A stretch of DNA of 33,767 nt from contig CABUSH010000023.1 of assembly GCA_902494195.1 (NCBI GenBank), positions 1 through 33,767 of the forward strand. Direction: 5' to 3'. The notes under the pieces were generated by a model. That model worked only from the letters and a program-made list of their open reading frames with translations. It did no database searches and was not told where the DNA came from. Shown here piece after piece: positions 1-6,794 of the stretch. The stretch's first letter is position 1. Every line of letters begins with the position of its first letter. This stretch comes from an uncultured Collinsella sp. GTDB lineage: Bacteria; Actinomycetota; Coriobacteriia; Coriobacteriales; Coriobacteriaceae. Position numbers and translations under genes: made by a program.

Positions 1-20
1 AGTTTGTCGCGAGTTCCGCA

Positions 21-57
21 CGCAAAGGAAAGCACTTAATGTGCTTTCCGTCTTGCG
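21..57. repeat. Imperfect hairpin at window edge
   Basis: A 9-bp perfect stem (GGAAAGCAC 27-35 with GTGCTTTCC 41-49, loop TTAAT) is extended by CGCAA/TTGCG at 21-25/53-57. The following sequence is only weakly T-rich. It may be the terminator of a gene lying left of the window or an intergenic repeat. No gene is seen from 1 to 219. Confidence 0.4.
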
Positions 58-143
58 CAGGACTGTAGAGCAGCAAACTTAACCCCCGCCCTCAGCCCCG
101 GAAGCCCTCCCGGATGGCCCCAAAAAATTTTTCAAAAAAGTTG

Positions 144-173
144 TTGCGCGCCGGACAGACTTCTGTGTATACT
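144..173 (+). promoter_or_regulatory. Putative promoter of tRNA-Asp
   Basis: TATACT at 168-173 matches a sigma-70 type -10 box, with a weak -35-like TTGCGC at 144-149 (18-bp spacer). It lies about 45 nt before the tRNA. An A/T-rich tract at 121-140 precedes it. The -35 match is poor, so only the -10 is reasonably convincing. Confidence 0.4.
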
Positions 174-219
174 AATCCCCGCAGCGCACGCGAGCGGAAA
201 CAAACGCGAACGTCTGCCT

Positions 220-297
<78 letters not shown>

Positions 298-305
298 ACG
301 CAATT

Positions 306-333
306 AAAGCCACGTCTTCGGACGTGGCTTTTT
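306..333 (+). terminator. Rho-independent terminator of tRNA-Asp
   Basis: AAAGCCACGTC (306-316) pairs perfectly with GACGTGGCTTT (321-331) around a UUCG tetraloop and runs into a T-tract. It lies 8 nt after the tRNA CCA end. Confidence 0.9.
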
Positions 334-467
334 GCGTTTGATACACTTTGTTTCGATAGAACGATCGCCCTGAGGCATCTTTGCCCAGAATCTCCGCGCC
401 TTCGGGAACGCAAGTAAAATCCAATAAGCATATCTGTCTAAACAGCAGCTTTGTTGCGCAACACCTG

Positions 468-496
468 TTCAACGAGACAGGGGGTTAGGTTATACT
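468..496 (+). promoter_or_regulatory. Putative promoter upstream of the Rrf2 regulator
   Basis: TATACT (491-496) is preceded at 17 bp by TTCAAC (468-473). A small inverted repeat CCTGT/ACAGG (464-468/474-478) overlaps the -35, and a TTGCGCAA palindrome lies at 452-459; either could be an operator. The predicted 5' leader is about 150 nt. Nothing else is recognisable between 340 and 656. Confidence 0.35.
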
Positions 497-656
497 AAAT
501 TGCACTGTGCGCCGCATCTGATGCATTTCGCTCCAAGCGCGGCACTCAGTGGATATCCGATTTACCATTTGGATGTCCTGGCGGTCATTTAGCGTCTCGA
601 CACAAGCTCGGCCCCGGAGCTCGTTCGAGCTGTTCGTATTCCTTGAAAGGGGAAAA

Positions 657-1142
657 ATGGACATATCGAGGAAGACTGATTACGCCCTTCGTATGCTGGC
701 GATGCTTGCCGAGGATCCGGAGTGTTTGCTTTCTGTTCGCACCGCTGCCGAAGAGGTCAATGTCCCGTATTCGTTTGCCCGCTCGATTCAGCACGGTTTG
801 GTCCAGGCCGGTATTGTGGAGAGCCTGCGTGGCGTCCACGGTGGCATGCGTCTCAGGGTCAGTCCGGACGACGTTACCATTCGTCAGGTCGTCGAGGCCG
901 TTCAGGGCCCTATGGTTATGAATGATTGCACCGCACCCGATGGCGACTGTGCGCGCATGGGCACGTGCTGCTATCATCCCCTGTGGGCCGGAGCTCAGGC
1001 GTTGATGCGCGACTACCTCGATTCCGTTTCGCTCGGCGACATCGTCGCTCACCGCCAGTTCCCGGCCGTCGATCCCAAGTTCGCCGACCGCGAAGCGTTT
1101 CCCGAGTACGCCACCTGTGCGTATACATGCCGGGAGGAATAG
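657..1142 (+). CDS. Rrf2/IscR-type Fe-S transcriptional regulator
   Basis: This 161-residue protein matches the size and layout of the Rrf2 family: an N-terminal winged helix (about 1-70, opening MDISRKTDYALRML) and a dimerisation helix carrying the cluster-ligand region. C91, C98 and C104 followed by H107 reproduce the Cys3-His spacing of IscR (Cys-x5/6-Cys-x5-Cys-x2-His), so a [2Fe-2S]-type cluster is likely. An additional C105 and a C-terminal CAYTC pair (C154, C158) are unusual. The ATG at 657 is chosen because AAAGGGG lies 5-11 nt before it; an upstream in-frame ATG at 549 has no ribosome site. The mutY-like gene starts 21 nt downstream, so the two are probably co-transcribed and respond to iron-sulphur or oxidative status. 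Family assignment is firm; the sensed signal is inferred. Confidence 0.88.
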   Translation: MDISRKTDYALRMLAMLAEDPECLLSVRTAAEEVNVPYSFARSIQHGLVQAGIVESLRGVHGGMRLRVSPDDVTIRQVVEAVQGPMVMNDCTAPDGDCARMGTCCYHPLWAGAQALMRDYLDSVSLGDIVAHRQFPAVDPKFADREAFPEYATCAYTCREE

Positions 1143-1163
1143 CGCCGCATAAGGAGCATAGAT

Positions 1164-2069
1164 ATGATTCAGGACCCCTTTCGTTCGATGATTCGTTCGG
1201 AAGGGGTCCTGCGTTATCGCGACCTTCCGTGGCGCCGCACGCGTGACCCGTACATCATTTGGCTTTCCGAGGTCATGCTGCAGCAAACACAGGTGCCACG
1301 CGTGGAGACGCGTATGCCGGCGTGGCTCGATCGCTTTCCGACCGTGCAGGCGCTCGCTCAGGCTGTCCCTTCCGATGTCTTGGATGCGTGGCAGGGGATG
1401 GGCTATAATCGCCGCGCCTTGGCGCTTCACAGGGCTGCACAGTGCGTTGTAGAGGACTGGGATGGGGAGTTTCCGCGCGAGACGCGTGACTTGGTCGCTC
1501 TGCCCGGCATTGGCCCGGCAACGGCGCAGGGCATCCGTTCGTTTGCATTCGATCTTCCGGGCGTGTATTTGGAGACCAATGTGCGCACGGTCTTTTTGCA
1601 TCATTTCTTTCCCGATGTGCCGGCCGTTCCCGATCGCGAACTGGTGCCGCTGATCCAAGCTGCCTGTCCGGCGGCCCCCGGCGCGGCGGCGGACGAGATC
1701 GCGCCCTTTGCCGCGCCTCAAGACGATGCCGACACGCCGCGCGCGTGGTATTACGCATTGCTGGATTACGGCGCGTATCTTAAAAAGACACTGCCCAATC
1801 CGTCCAGGCGGTCGGCGGGCTATAGTCGTCAGTCCAAGTTTGAGGGCTCGCGCCGCCAAAAGCGCGCGCATATCGTGCGTATGTTGTTGGCAGCGCGCGA
1901 TGGGCAGCCGGCGGGGATTACGCTTGCTGATGCCGTGGTGGGCGTTAACGATATGGAAGCGGCGGCTGGGCGCGGGCCGGTCGAGCGCGAGCTTGTCGCG
2001 GGCATTCTGGCCGACCTGGAGCGTGAGGGCTTTTGCCGAGCCGAGGGCGATCGCTGGCTGAGCATTTAG
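1164..2069 (+). CDS. mutY: MutY-like A/G-specific adenine glycosylase lacking the Fe-S cluster
   Basis: This is an HhH-GPD superfamily base-excision repair protein of 301 residues. WLSEVMLQQTQV at 33-44 is the MutY signature containing the catalytic Glu (E36, equivalent to E. coli E37). The helix-hairpin-helix is LPGIGPATAQGI at 113-124. Two features depart from classical MutY. The catalytic Asp of the LDGNVKRV motif is replaced in LETNVRTV (E137). The four cluster cysteines are absent: the only cysteines are C94, C168 and C291, and the cluster region is replaced by a SRRSAGYSRQSKFEGSRRQ segment (214-232). The C-terminus looks like a winged helix rather than the NUDIX-like domain that recognises 8-oxoG. 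AAGGAG at 1150-1155 supports the ATG. It probably forms an operon with the upstream regulator. The family is sure; the exact substrate is less so. Confidence 0.82.
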   Translation: MIQDPFRSMIRSEGVLRYRDLPWRRTRDPYIIWLSEVMLQQTQVPRVETRMPAWLDRFPTVQALAQAVPSDVLDAWQGMGYNRRALALHRAAQCVVEDWDGEFPRETRDLVALPGIGPATAQGIRSFAFDLPGVYLETNVRTVFLHHFFPDVPAVPDRELVPLIQAACPAAPGAAADEIAPFAAPQDDADTPRAWYYALLDYGAYLKKTLPNPSRRSAGYSRQSKFEGSRRQKRAHIVRMLLAARDGQPAGITLADAVVGVNDMEAAAGRGPVERELVAGILADLEREGFCRAEGDRWLSI

Positions 2070-2183
2070 CCCGTGGAAATCTGAAGAACGGGATTGTAAG
2101 GTTTAAATTCGCGGCTTGAGGGCATCCTAAAGACAAGGTCGCTCAAAGCCTATGGGCGGCACGTGTTGAAGGGAAGTACACCT

Positions 2184-2723
2184 ATGGATTTTGAGAACTC
2201 TCAGACCAAGAAGAACCTCGAGACTGCTTTTGCCGGTGAGTCCCAGGCACACACCAAGTATCGCTACTATGCATCCAAGGCCAAAAAGGACGGCTACGTT
2301 CAGATCTCGAATATCTTTGCCGAGACGGCGGGCAACGAGTCCGAGCACGCCAAGCTGTGGTTTAAGTATCTGCACGACGGCGCCGTTCCGGGCACTCTGG
2401 ACAACCTGCGTGACGCCGCCGCGGGCGAGAACTACGAGTGGACCACGATGTACGACGAGTTCGCCAAGACCGCCGAGGAGGAGGGCTTTGCCGAGATCGC
2501 CGAGAAGTTCCGTGGCGTCGGTGCTGTCGAGCAGGCTCACGAGGAGCGCTACAACAAGCTTGTCGAGCGCATTGAGTCGGGCGAGGTGTTTGAGCGCGAG
2601 GGCGTGAAGGTATGGAAGTGCCTGAACTGCGGGCACCTGCATGTGGGCGCCGAGGCGCCCGAGGTGTGCCCGGTGTGTAACCACCCGAAGGCGTACTTTG
2701 AGGAGCAGGTGGTGAACTACTAG
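2184..2723 (+). CDS. rbr: Rubrerythrin
   Basis: Non-haem iron peroxidase that reduces H2O2 in anaerobes, 179 residues, cytoplasmic. An N-terminal ferritin-like four-helix domain (1-135) carries the diiron ligand motifs: E19 in the AGESQAHTKY helix, the ESEH motif at 52-55, and E116/H119 in VEQAHEERY. The C-terminal rubredoxin-like domain has two CxxC knuckles, C146/C149 and C162/C165. GAAGGGAAG lies 7-15 nt before the ATG at 2184; an in-frame GTG at 2163 overlaps poorly with any ribosome site. It stands alone and is followed by a large structured 3' region. Together with the Rrf2 regulator and MutY it makes an oxidative-stress flavoured neighbourhood. Confidence 0.96.
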   Translation: MDFENSQTKKNLETAFAGESQAHTKYRYYASKAKKDGYVQISNIFAETAGNESEHAKLWFKYLHDGAVPGTLDNLRDAAAGENYEWTTMYDEFAKTAEEEGFAEIAEKFRGVGAVEQAHEERYNKLVERIESGEVFEREGVKVWKCLNCGHLHVGAEAPEVCPVCNHPKAYFEEQVVNY

Positions 2724-2744
2724 CGCGTGGCGCTGGCGTGAGCT

Positions 2745-2830
2745 GGGCCGGGAGGGCCGGATTACCTTCCCTCCTCGCTCACGGCTTCGCAGGGTCGCGT
2801 TGAGGGAAGGTAATCCGGCCCTCCCGGCCC
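2745..2830 (+). repeat. Giant hairpin with conserved loop (type A, copy 1)
   Basis: A perfect 29-bp inverted repeat (2745-2773 against 2802-2830) encloses a 28-nt loop. The loop contains CTCACGGCTTCGCAG and GTCGCG, which recur in the loop of the hairpin at 3741-3826 although the arms there are completely different. It begins 22 nt after the rubrerythrin stop and is followed 49 nt later by the terminator at 2880. It may be part of a composite 3' element. Confidence 0.9.
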
Positions 2831-2879
2831 GCTTTGGGTTGTCGCGTGCTCGTTACTGAAAAGCTGATTAGAAGTTTGT

Positions 2880-2910
2880 GTGCCGCCCCTTTTGGGGCGG
2901 CACGTTTTGT
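2880..2910 (+). terminator. Rho-independent terminator downstream of rubrerythrin
   Basis: GTGCCGCCCC (2880-2889), TTTT loop, GGGGCGGCAC (2894-2903), then GTTTTGT. A near-identical hairpin occurs at 3869-3898. The remaining space to the next gene (2911-3053) shows only G/T-rich sequence with no recognisable element. Confidence 0.85.
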
Positions 2911-3053
2911 ATAGGGATTGGGTTGCGGCCGTTTGGCTGATGGCTCGGTTACTTGGTTGGCGGGGCTTGCTCTGGGTTGGGGCAGCGCCTTTGTTTGAGG
3001 GGTACACTGGGTAGTGGCGTTTTGGTTTATTTCCTGTTGTGGGGTGTTTTTGT

Positions 3054-3686
3054 ATGGGTAAGAAATCTCGGGCTCGGGTGGCTACGGTGGGGACTCGCAA
3101 GGATCCTGGTCGTCGGGTTGCCGAGGGCAAAAAGGTCGATCGTGCCGAGAAGGACAAGAAGGTTGGGGCACATGCTCATCCTGCGTGGGCGCCCCATTTG
3201 AATTCGGCGAGTGAGGACCTGACCGCCAAGCTGTTTACGATGGTCGAGGTCATCTTGGGCGTGGTGCCTGTGGTGGTCATTGGCCTGTTCCTGGCCTCTA
3301 AGGATGCCACGAGCGTGGATAAGCTCACCGATGTCTTTTCTCAGGACCCCTCGATGGTGGTTACGTTTATCTCTGCGTGCCTGCAGCCGTTTGTGGCGTA
3401 CATGCTGTACATGATTTATCGCAAATACTGCGAGGGCGATGCGGGCTTTGCCGCCGGAAACCTGATTGGCCTTTTGTGCTCCGAGATCTTGCTGCTCAAT
3501 ATTCCCGGCGTCATCGGCATGGGTATCTTGTTGTGGCGTGTTTGGCGCAACGTTGCCCCGCACTTTGAGAGCTGGCTATTTGAGCGCCGTGCAATGGGTG
3601 TGCTGGCAGACATCGCGGGTTCGCTCGTGATTCTAGCCTTGGCGTTTATGTGCGCCACCGCCGCCCGCGGTCTCGCGGGCATATAG
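3054..3686 (+). CDS. Hypothetical polytopic membrane protein
   Basis: I do not recognise the family. The 210-residue product starts with a strongly basic, probably cytoplasmic segment (1-40, many Lys and Arg). Hydrophobic segments near 60-82, 101-122, 132-163 (long enough for one hairpin or one to two spans) and 182-205 suggest four to five membrane helices. A charged loop (83-99) separates the first two. The ATG at 3054 is chosen over an in-frame GTG at 3039 because a G-rich stretch (GTGGGGTG, 3038-3045) lies upstream at suitable distance; the ribosome site is weak. No operon partner is apparent: the gene is bracketed on both sides by the type A hairpin plus terminator structures. Function unknown. 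Confidence 0.75.
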   Translation: MGKKSRARVATVGTRKDPGRRVAEGKKVDRAEKDKKVGAHAHPAWAPHLNSASEDLTAKLFTMVEVILGVVPVVVIGLFLASKDATSVDKLTDVFSQDPSMVVTFISACLQPFVAYMLYMIYRKYCEGDAGFAAGNLIGLLCSEILLLNIPGVIGMGILLWRVWRNVAPHFESWLFERRAMGVLADIAGSLVILALAFMCATAARGLAGI

Positions 3687-3740
3687 TCTGTCCTCACCGA
3701 CCACGGAGCGCAGGGCAACTGCTGGTTTCACCGCTCCGGG

Positions 3741-3826
3741 CGTCAGACCCGCGGCGCATCCCTTTCCCTCTCGCTCACGGCTTCGCAGAGTCGCGCGAGG
3801 CAAAGGCATGCGCCGCGGGTCTGACG
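3741..3826 (+). repeat. Giant hairpin with conserved loop (type A, copy 2)
   Basis: Arms 3741-3770 and 3797-3826 pair over 30 positions with two mismatches. The 26-nt loop (3771-3796) shares TCGCTCACGGCTTCGCAG and GTCGCG with copy 1 at 2774-2801, but the arms have no similarity to those of copy 1. It is again followed about 42 nt later by the same GTGCCGCCCC terminator hairpin. Confidence 0.88.
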
Positions 3827-3868
3827 ACGCGGGCTTGCCAACGAGTTTTGGCTAATAGATTGGTTTGT

Positions 3869-3898
3869 GTGCCGCCCCCTTTGGGGCGGCACTTTTTG
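3869..3898 (+). terminator. Rho-independent terminator after the membrane protein gene
   Basis: GTGCCGCCCC (3869-3878), CTTT loop, GGGGCGGCAC (3883-3892), then TTTTTG. The preceding TTTGT and the stem are shared with 2876-2903. The rest of the interval (3899-4151) has no convincing gene. Confidence 0.88.
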
Positions 3899-4151
3899 TG
3901 TGGGGTCCCTGTCTTCACAATTTCCGTCAAGCTTTTGGTTAGGTTTTGGTCGGTTGGCGCAAGGCCGGAAGGACAAAAGATTACTGTCGAAAAAAAGCTC
4001 AAAGAAAGTGCTGGTAGGCGAGTTGTTGAGCTTTTAGACAGTTTTCTGGCAAAAGAATCTTTACAGCTATTGCTGCGGATTTCGTTGCCGCGGCTGCGAT
4101 GGTGCGGGATGCTGAGCGCAAGCGTCGAATGCTCCGATTGAGGAGGCCAAC

Positions 4152-4562
4152 ATGGACCTGTTTCTTGAGACTCCGCAGCAACAAGCCGAGCGCATGTTGC
4201 GCCAGCAGCAACGGCTTATGGAGATGCAAATGCAAGGGGCGGCCGTCCAGCCTCCTGTGCAAAACGCCGCACCTGCGGGCGAGGCGGCTCCAGAGGCCTA
4301 TTCCGTACAGCAAGATTCATATGTGCAGGAGCTTGCGTTCGACAAGCGTCGTGCGCGTCGCCGTCGCTGGGCCCAGCGCCTGCGTACGCTGGCGATGATT
4401 GTGCTGATCCCGTTGGGGCTCGCGGCAATCTTCTTGGTCTCATATGCCCTCACATGCATTCTCAACGGCGCCTCGCCCAGCGAGGTGCTTGAGCACTTGG
4501 CAGCTCTCGGTCAGCGCCTAGGCGATGTCGTAACAACCATCCGCGCCGGCTGGGAGAGTTAG
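4152..4562 (+). CDS. Hypothetical single-pass membrane protein with Gln-rich N-terminus
   Basis: Not a family I recognise. The 136-residue product has a Gln/Met-rich amphipathic N-terminal helix (7-28), a Pro/Ala-rich linker (30-50), a basic patch (KRRARRRRWAQRLR, 65-78) and one strong transmembrane helix (about 80-104). A short amphipathic C-terminus follows. The basic patch before the helix predicts a cytoplasmic N-terminus. GGAGG 7 nt before the ATG makes the start secure. There is no clear partner; the stretch just upstream (3990-4140) has coding-like character in shifting frames but no supportable gene. Confidence 0.72.
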   Translation: MDLFLETPQQQAERMLRQQQRLMEMQMQGAAVQPPVQNAAPAGEAAPEAYSVQQDSYVQELAFDKRRARRRRWAQRLRTLAMIVLIPLGLAAIFLVSYALTCILNGASPSEVLEHLAALGQRLGDVVTTIRAGWES

Positions 4563-4651
4563 CGTTTGTCGCATCAGGACTTCGAGGGTGTAGGGATTGT
4601 CGCCACGAGTAGAATCCTTGCATCTTGTGGGTCCTGTCATGCGACTGAATA

Positions 4652-4677
4652 GTATTATTGAAGATGAATAATAATAC
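4652..4677. promoter_or_regulatory. Inverted repeat upstream of HTH gene (possible operator)
   Basis: GTATTATT (4652-4659) and AATAATAC (4670-4677) form a perfect 8-bp inverted repeat with a 10-bp spacer, in an AT-rich pocket of otherwise GC-rich DNA. It ends 9 nt before the ribosome site of the downstream HTH protein. A -10-like TAGTAT (4650-4655) overlaps the left arm. It could be an autoregulatory operator; a simple hairpin is the alternative. Confidence 0.5.
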
Positions 4678-4698
4678 CAAATGAACGGAGGTACTCGG

Positions 4699-5262
4699 TT
4701 GAATCTGACCTTTGAGGGATTCCTAAAAGGCTATTGTCGAGAGCTATCCGGACAGCAGTCGCTCAGTTTTAGAAAACTGGTTAAGCAGGCGACGACGGTT
4801 GCGCCGCGCGTGGCGGAGCCCCTGTTTTTGCTCGCTTTGGCGCAAGGAAAAGCCGAATACGTTCTGGGCTTATCCGAGGGTTCGTGGATGGAAGAGGGTT
4901 ACCGAGGCGTTTTGTCCTTGTACGCCCAAACGGGTAGCCTGGCATCTCTATGCGCCGAGGACAAACTCCCTAATCGTTATGCCAACGTTTGGCGTGCGTA
5001 TAGAGCGGTGAAGGAAAAGCCGGTGGCGGACAGAAGGATCAACGCCCTGATGCGAAAAAGAACATTGGGAGCGCTAGGGGAATCGGGCGTAACGCGCTAC
5101 GGTCTCTGCCGCGATTTGAATCTGAATAAGGGAAACGTTTACGCATACTTAGCCGGTGATGACTCAAAAGTGAGCAGGGAAACGGCGCGCCGCATTATGG
5201 AATATGCGGAGGGGAGCGGCGCCAAAGAAGGGGCCGGGCGCCCGGTGCGTGTGGCGGGGTAA
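4699..5262 (+). CDS. Hypothetical protein with C-terminal helix-turn-helix
   Basis: The start is taken as TTG 4699 because CGGAGGT (4685-4691) sits 7 nt before it; the in-frame ATG at 4681 would have the ribosome site inside the gene. The product is 187 residues, all soluble. Residues 1-110 are helical without recognised motifs. Residues about 131-170 (TRYGLCRDLNLNKGNVYAYL, then a SRETARRIMEY helix) look like a Xre/LacI-like helix-turn-helix. Codon use is less GC-biased than its neighbours, which hints at later acquisition. A perfect inverted repeat lies just upstream. Role unknown; a small regulator or the regulatory half of a defence or toxin-antitoxin module is possible, but no partner gene is seen. 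Confidence 0.68.
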   Translation: MNLTFEGFLKGYCRELSGQQSLSFRKLVKQATTVAPRVAEPLFLLALAQGKAEYVLGLSEGSWMEEGYRGVLSLYAQTGSLASLCAEDKLPNRYANVWRAYRAVKEKPVADRRINALMRKRTLGALGESGVTRYGLCRDLNLNKGNVYAYLAGDDSKVSRETARRIMEYAEGSGAKEGAGRPVRVAG

Positions 5263-5313
5263 GATTGATCGCGGTTTTGATTGACGATCGATTGGGTTTG
5301 TTGGGCGGAGACT

Positions 5314-6669
5314 ATGTCTGCTATTGATATCGTGCTTGTTGTGATCGCCTTGGTGGCGGTGGGGGTTGCTGTGGCTTGTGCCCTGCAGCTCAAGGGCCTT
5401 CGCGCCGAGCTGCAGGAGCGTGGCGATGACGGGGCAGAGATGCTGACTGCGCTCGAGCAGGCCAACAACGCACTCGACACCCTCAACGTCGCGTTGGCAG
5501 AAACCCGCCGCACGGCAAATGCCATCGCACAGCAGCAGACGACCGATGCGGCCGTAGAGCAGCAGCGCTACCTGACCATCGCGCGTGAGTTCTCGCAGGC
5601 TGGCGACCGTATGGATGACCTGCGCCGCGAGACGGCCCAACAGCTCGGTGCCAACCGCGAGGGCATCGAGCACCGCTTGGACAAGGTACGCGAGACGGTC
5701 GATGCCCAGCTGGGCGCCATCCGCAAGGACAACAACGTGCAGCTCGATCAGATGCGCGCGACGGTGGACGAGAAACTCTCCCGCACGCTCAACGATCGCC
5801 TGTCTGCATCGTTTAAGCAGGTGAGCGACCAGCTCGAGGCTGTGTACAAGGGTTTGGGCGATATGCAGTCCATTGCCACCGGCGTGGGCGACCTCAAGCG
5901 CGTGCTGGGCAATGTAAAAGCGCGCGGCATTTTGGGCGAGGTGCAGCTGGGTGCAATCCTGGCGGACATCCTTACGCCCGACCAGTATCTGGAAAATGTC
6001 GCCACCAAGCCCGGCGCCTCGGAGCGCGTTGAGTTTGCCGTCAAGCTGCCGGTGGACGAGGGCGATCCCGTGCTGCTGCCGATCGACTCCAAATTCCCGG
6101 GAGACGCGTACGAGCATCTGCTCGACGCGCAAGAGTCGGGTGATGCCGAAGCTGTGGCCACCGCGCGCAAGACACTCGACGCCATGGTGAAGCGCGAGGC
6201 CAAGGACATCTGCGAAAAGTACCTGAGCGTGCCCGCGACCACCAACTTTGGCATTATGTTCGTGCCGTTTGAGGGTCTGTACGCCGAGGTCGTCAGCCGC
6301 CCCGGGCTTATCGAGACCCTGGGCCGCGACTATCACGTCAACGTTGCCGGCCCCAGCACCATGGCGGCCATCCTCAACAGTCTGCAGATGAGCTACCAGA
6401 CGTTTAGACTGCAAAAACGCACCGACGACGTGCTGCGTGTGCTCTCTGCCGTCAAGGCCGAGCTGCCGCGCTATCAGGCGGCGCTGCGCCGCGCCCAGCA
6501 GCAGATCGAGACCGCGGGTAAAACGGTCGAGGGCATCATCACCACGCGCACCAACGTTATGGAGCGCAAGCTCAAGGACATCGACGCACTGGAAGACGCG
6601 CGGGAGGCCGACGCGATTTTGGGCTTGGAGTCCGCAGGCCTGCTCGCAGACCAAAAAGACGAGGACTAG
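5314..6669 (+). CDS. rmuC: DNA recombination protein RmuC
   Basis: The 451-residue RmuC family protein limits inversion and rearrangement between repeats. Family members are predicted nuclease-related proteins. An N-terminal membrane anchor (about 4-25) is followed by a long coiled coil (27-190, heptad-like QQ/ER-rich) and the RmuC core. The core contains RGILGEVQLGAIL, LPIDSKFPGDAYEHLL and TTNFGIMFVPFEGLYAEVV, which are hallmark motifs of the family. ATG 5314 is preferred over an upstream in-frame ATG because GGGCGGAG lies just before it. It is probably monocistronic, since a terminator hairpin follows. A standard full-length member. Confidence 0.93.
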   Translation: MSAIDIVLVVIALVAVGVAVACALQLKGLRAELQERGDDGAEMLTALEQANNALDTLNVALAETRRTANAIAQQQTTDAAVEQQRYLTIAREFSQAGDRMDDLRRETAQQLGANREGIEHRLDKVRETVDAQLGAIRKDNNVQLDQMRATVDEKLSRTLNDRLSASFKQVSDQLEAVYKGLGDMQSIATGVGDLKRVLGNVKARGILGEVQLGAILADILTPDQYLENVATKPGASERVEFAVKLPVDEGDPVLLPIDSKFPGDAYEHLLDAQESGDAEAVATARKTLDAMVKREAKDICEKYLSVPATTNFGIMFVPFEGLYAEVVSRPGLIETLGRDYHVNVAGPSTMAAILNSLQMSYQTFRLQKRTDDVLRVLSAVKAELPRYQAALRRAQQQIETAGKTVEGIITTRTNVMERKLKDIDALEDAREADAILGLESAGLLADQKDED

Positions 6670-6686
6670 CTGCATCTGACGGCGGG

Positions 6687-6719
6687 GCGCCTGCGCAAGC
6701 GCGGGGCGCGGGCGCTTTT
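6687..6719 (+). terminator. Rho-independent terminator after rmuC
   Basis: GCGCCTGCGC (6687-6696) pairs with GCGCGGGCGC (6706-6715) including one G-T wobble, followed by TTTT and C. Confidence 0.7.
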
Positions 6720-6794
6720 CGCGTCGCACTTGCCTGAAGTGCGCTTTAGTGTGCAACAATGGCGTTTCGCCCTATCAGACGCGAAAGGAAGCCC

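Noticed and set aside
585..1871. Long minus-strand open frame (428 codons) opposite the Rrf2 and mutY genes
   Set aside because: Low-complexity Arg/His-rich product typical of antisense frames in GC-rich DNA; the plus-strand genes have clear family motifs and ribosome sites.
3960..4141. Coding-like stretch before the 4152 gene: VEKKLKESAGRRVVELLDSFLAK in one frame and FTAIAADFVAAAAMVRDAER in the next, with the first frame ending at TGA directly before GGAGG
   Set aside because: It needs a frameshift and a rare ATT start; no family match is recognised. It could be a decayed or frameshifted small gene, but is not supportable as a feature.
5164..6759. 531-codon minus-strand open frame opposite rmuC
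   Set aside because: Shadow of rmuC; no ribosome site or family motif, and its composition mirrors the complementary codons.
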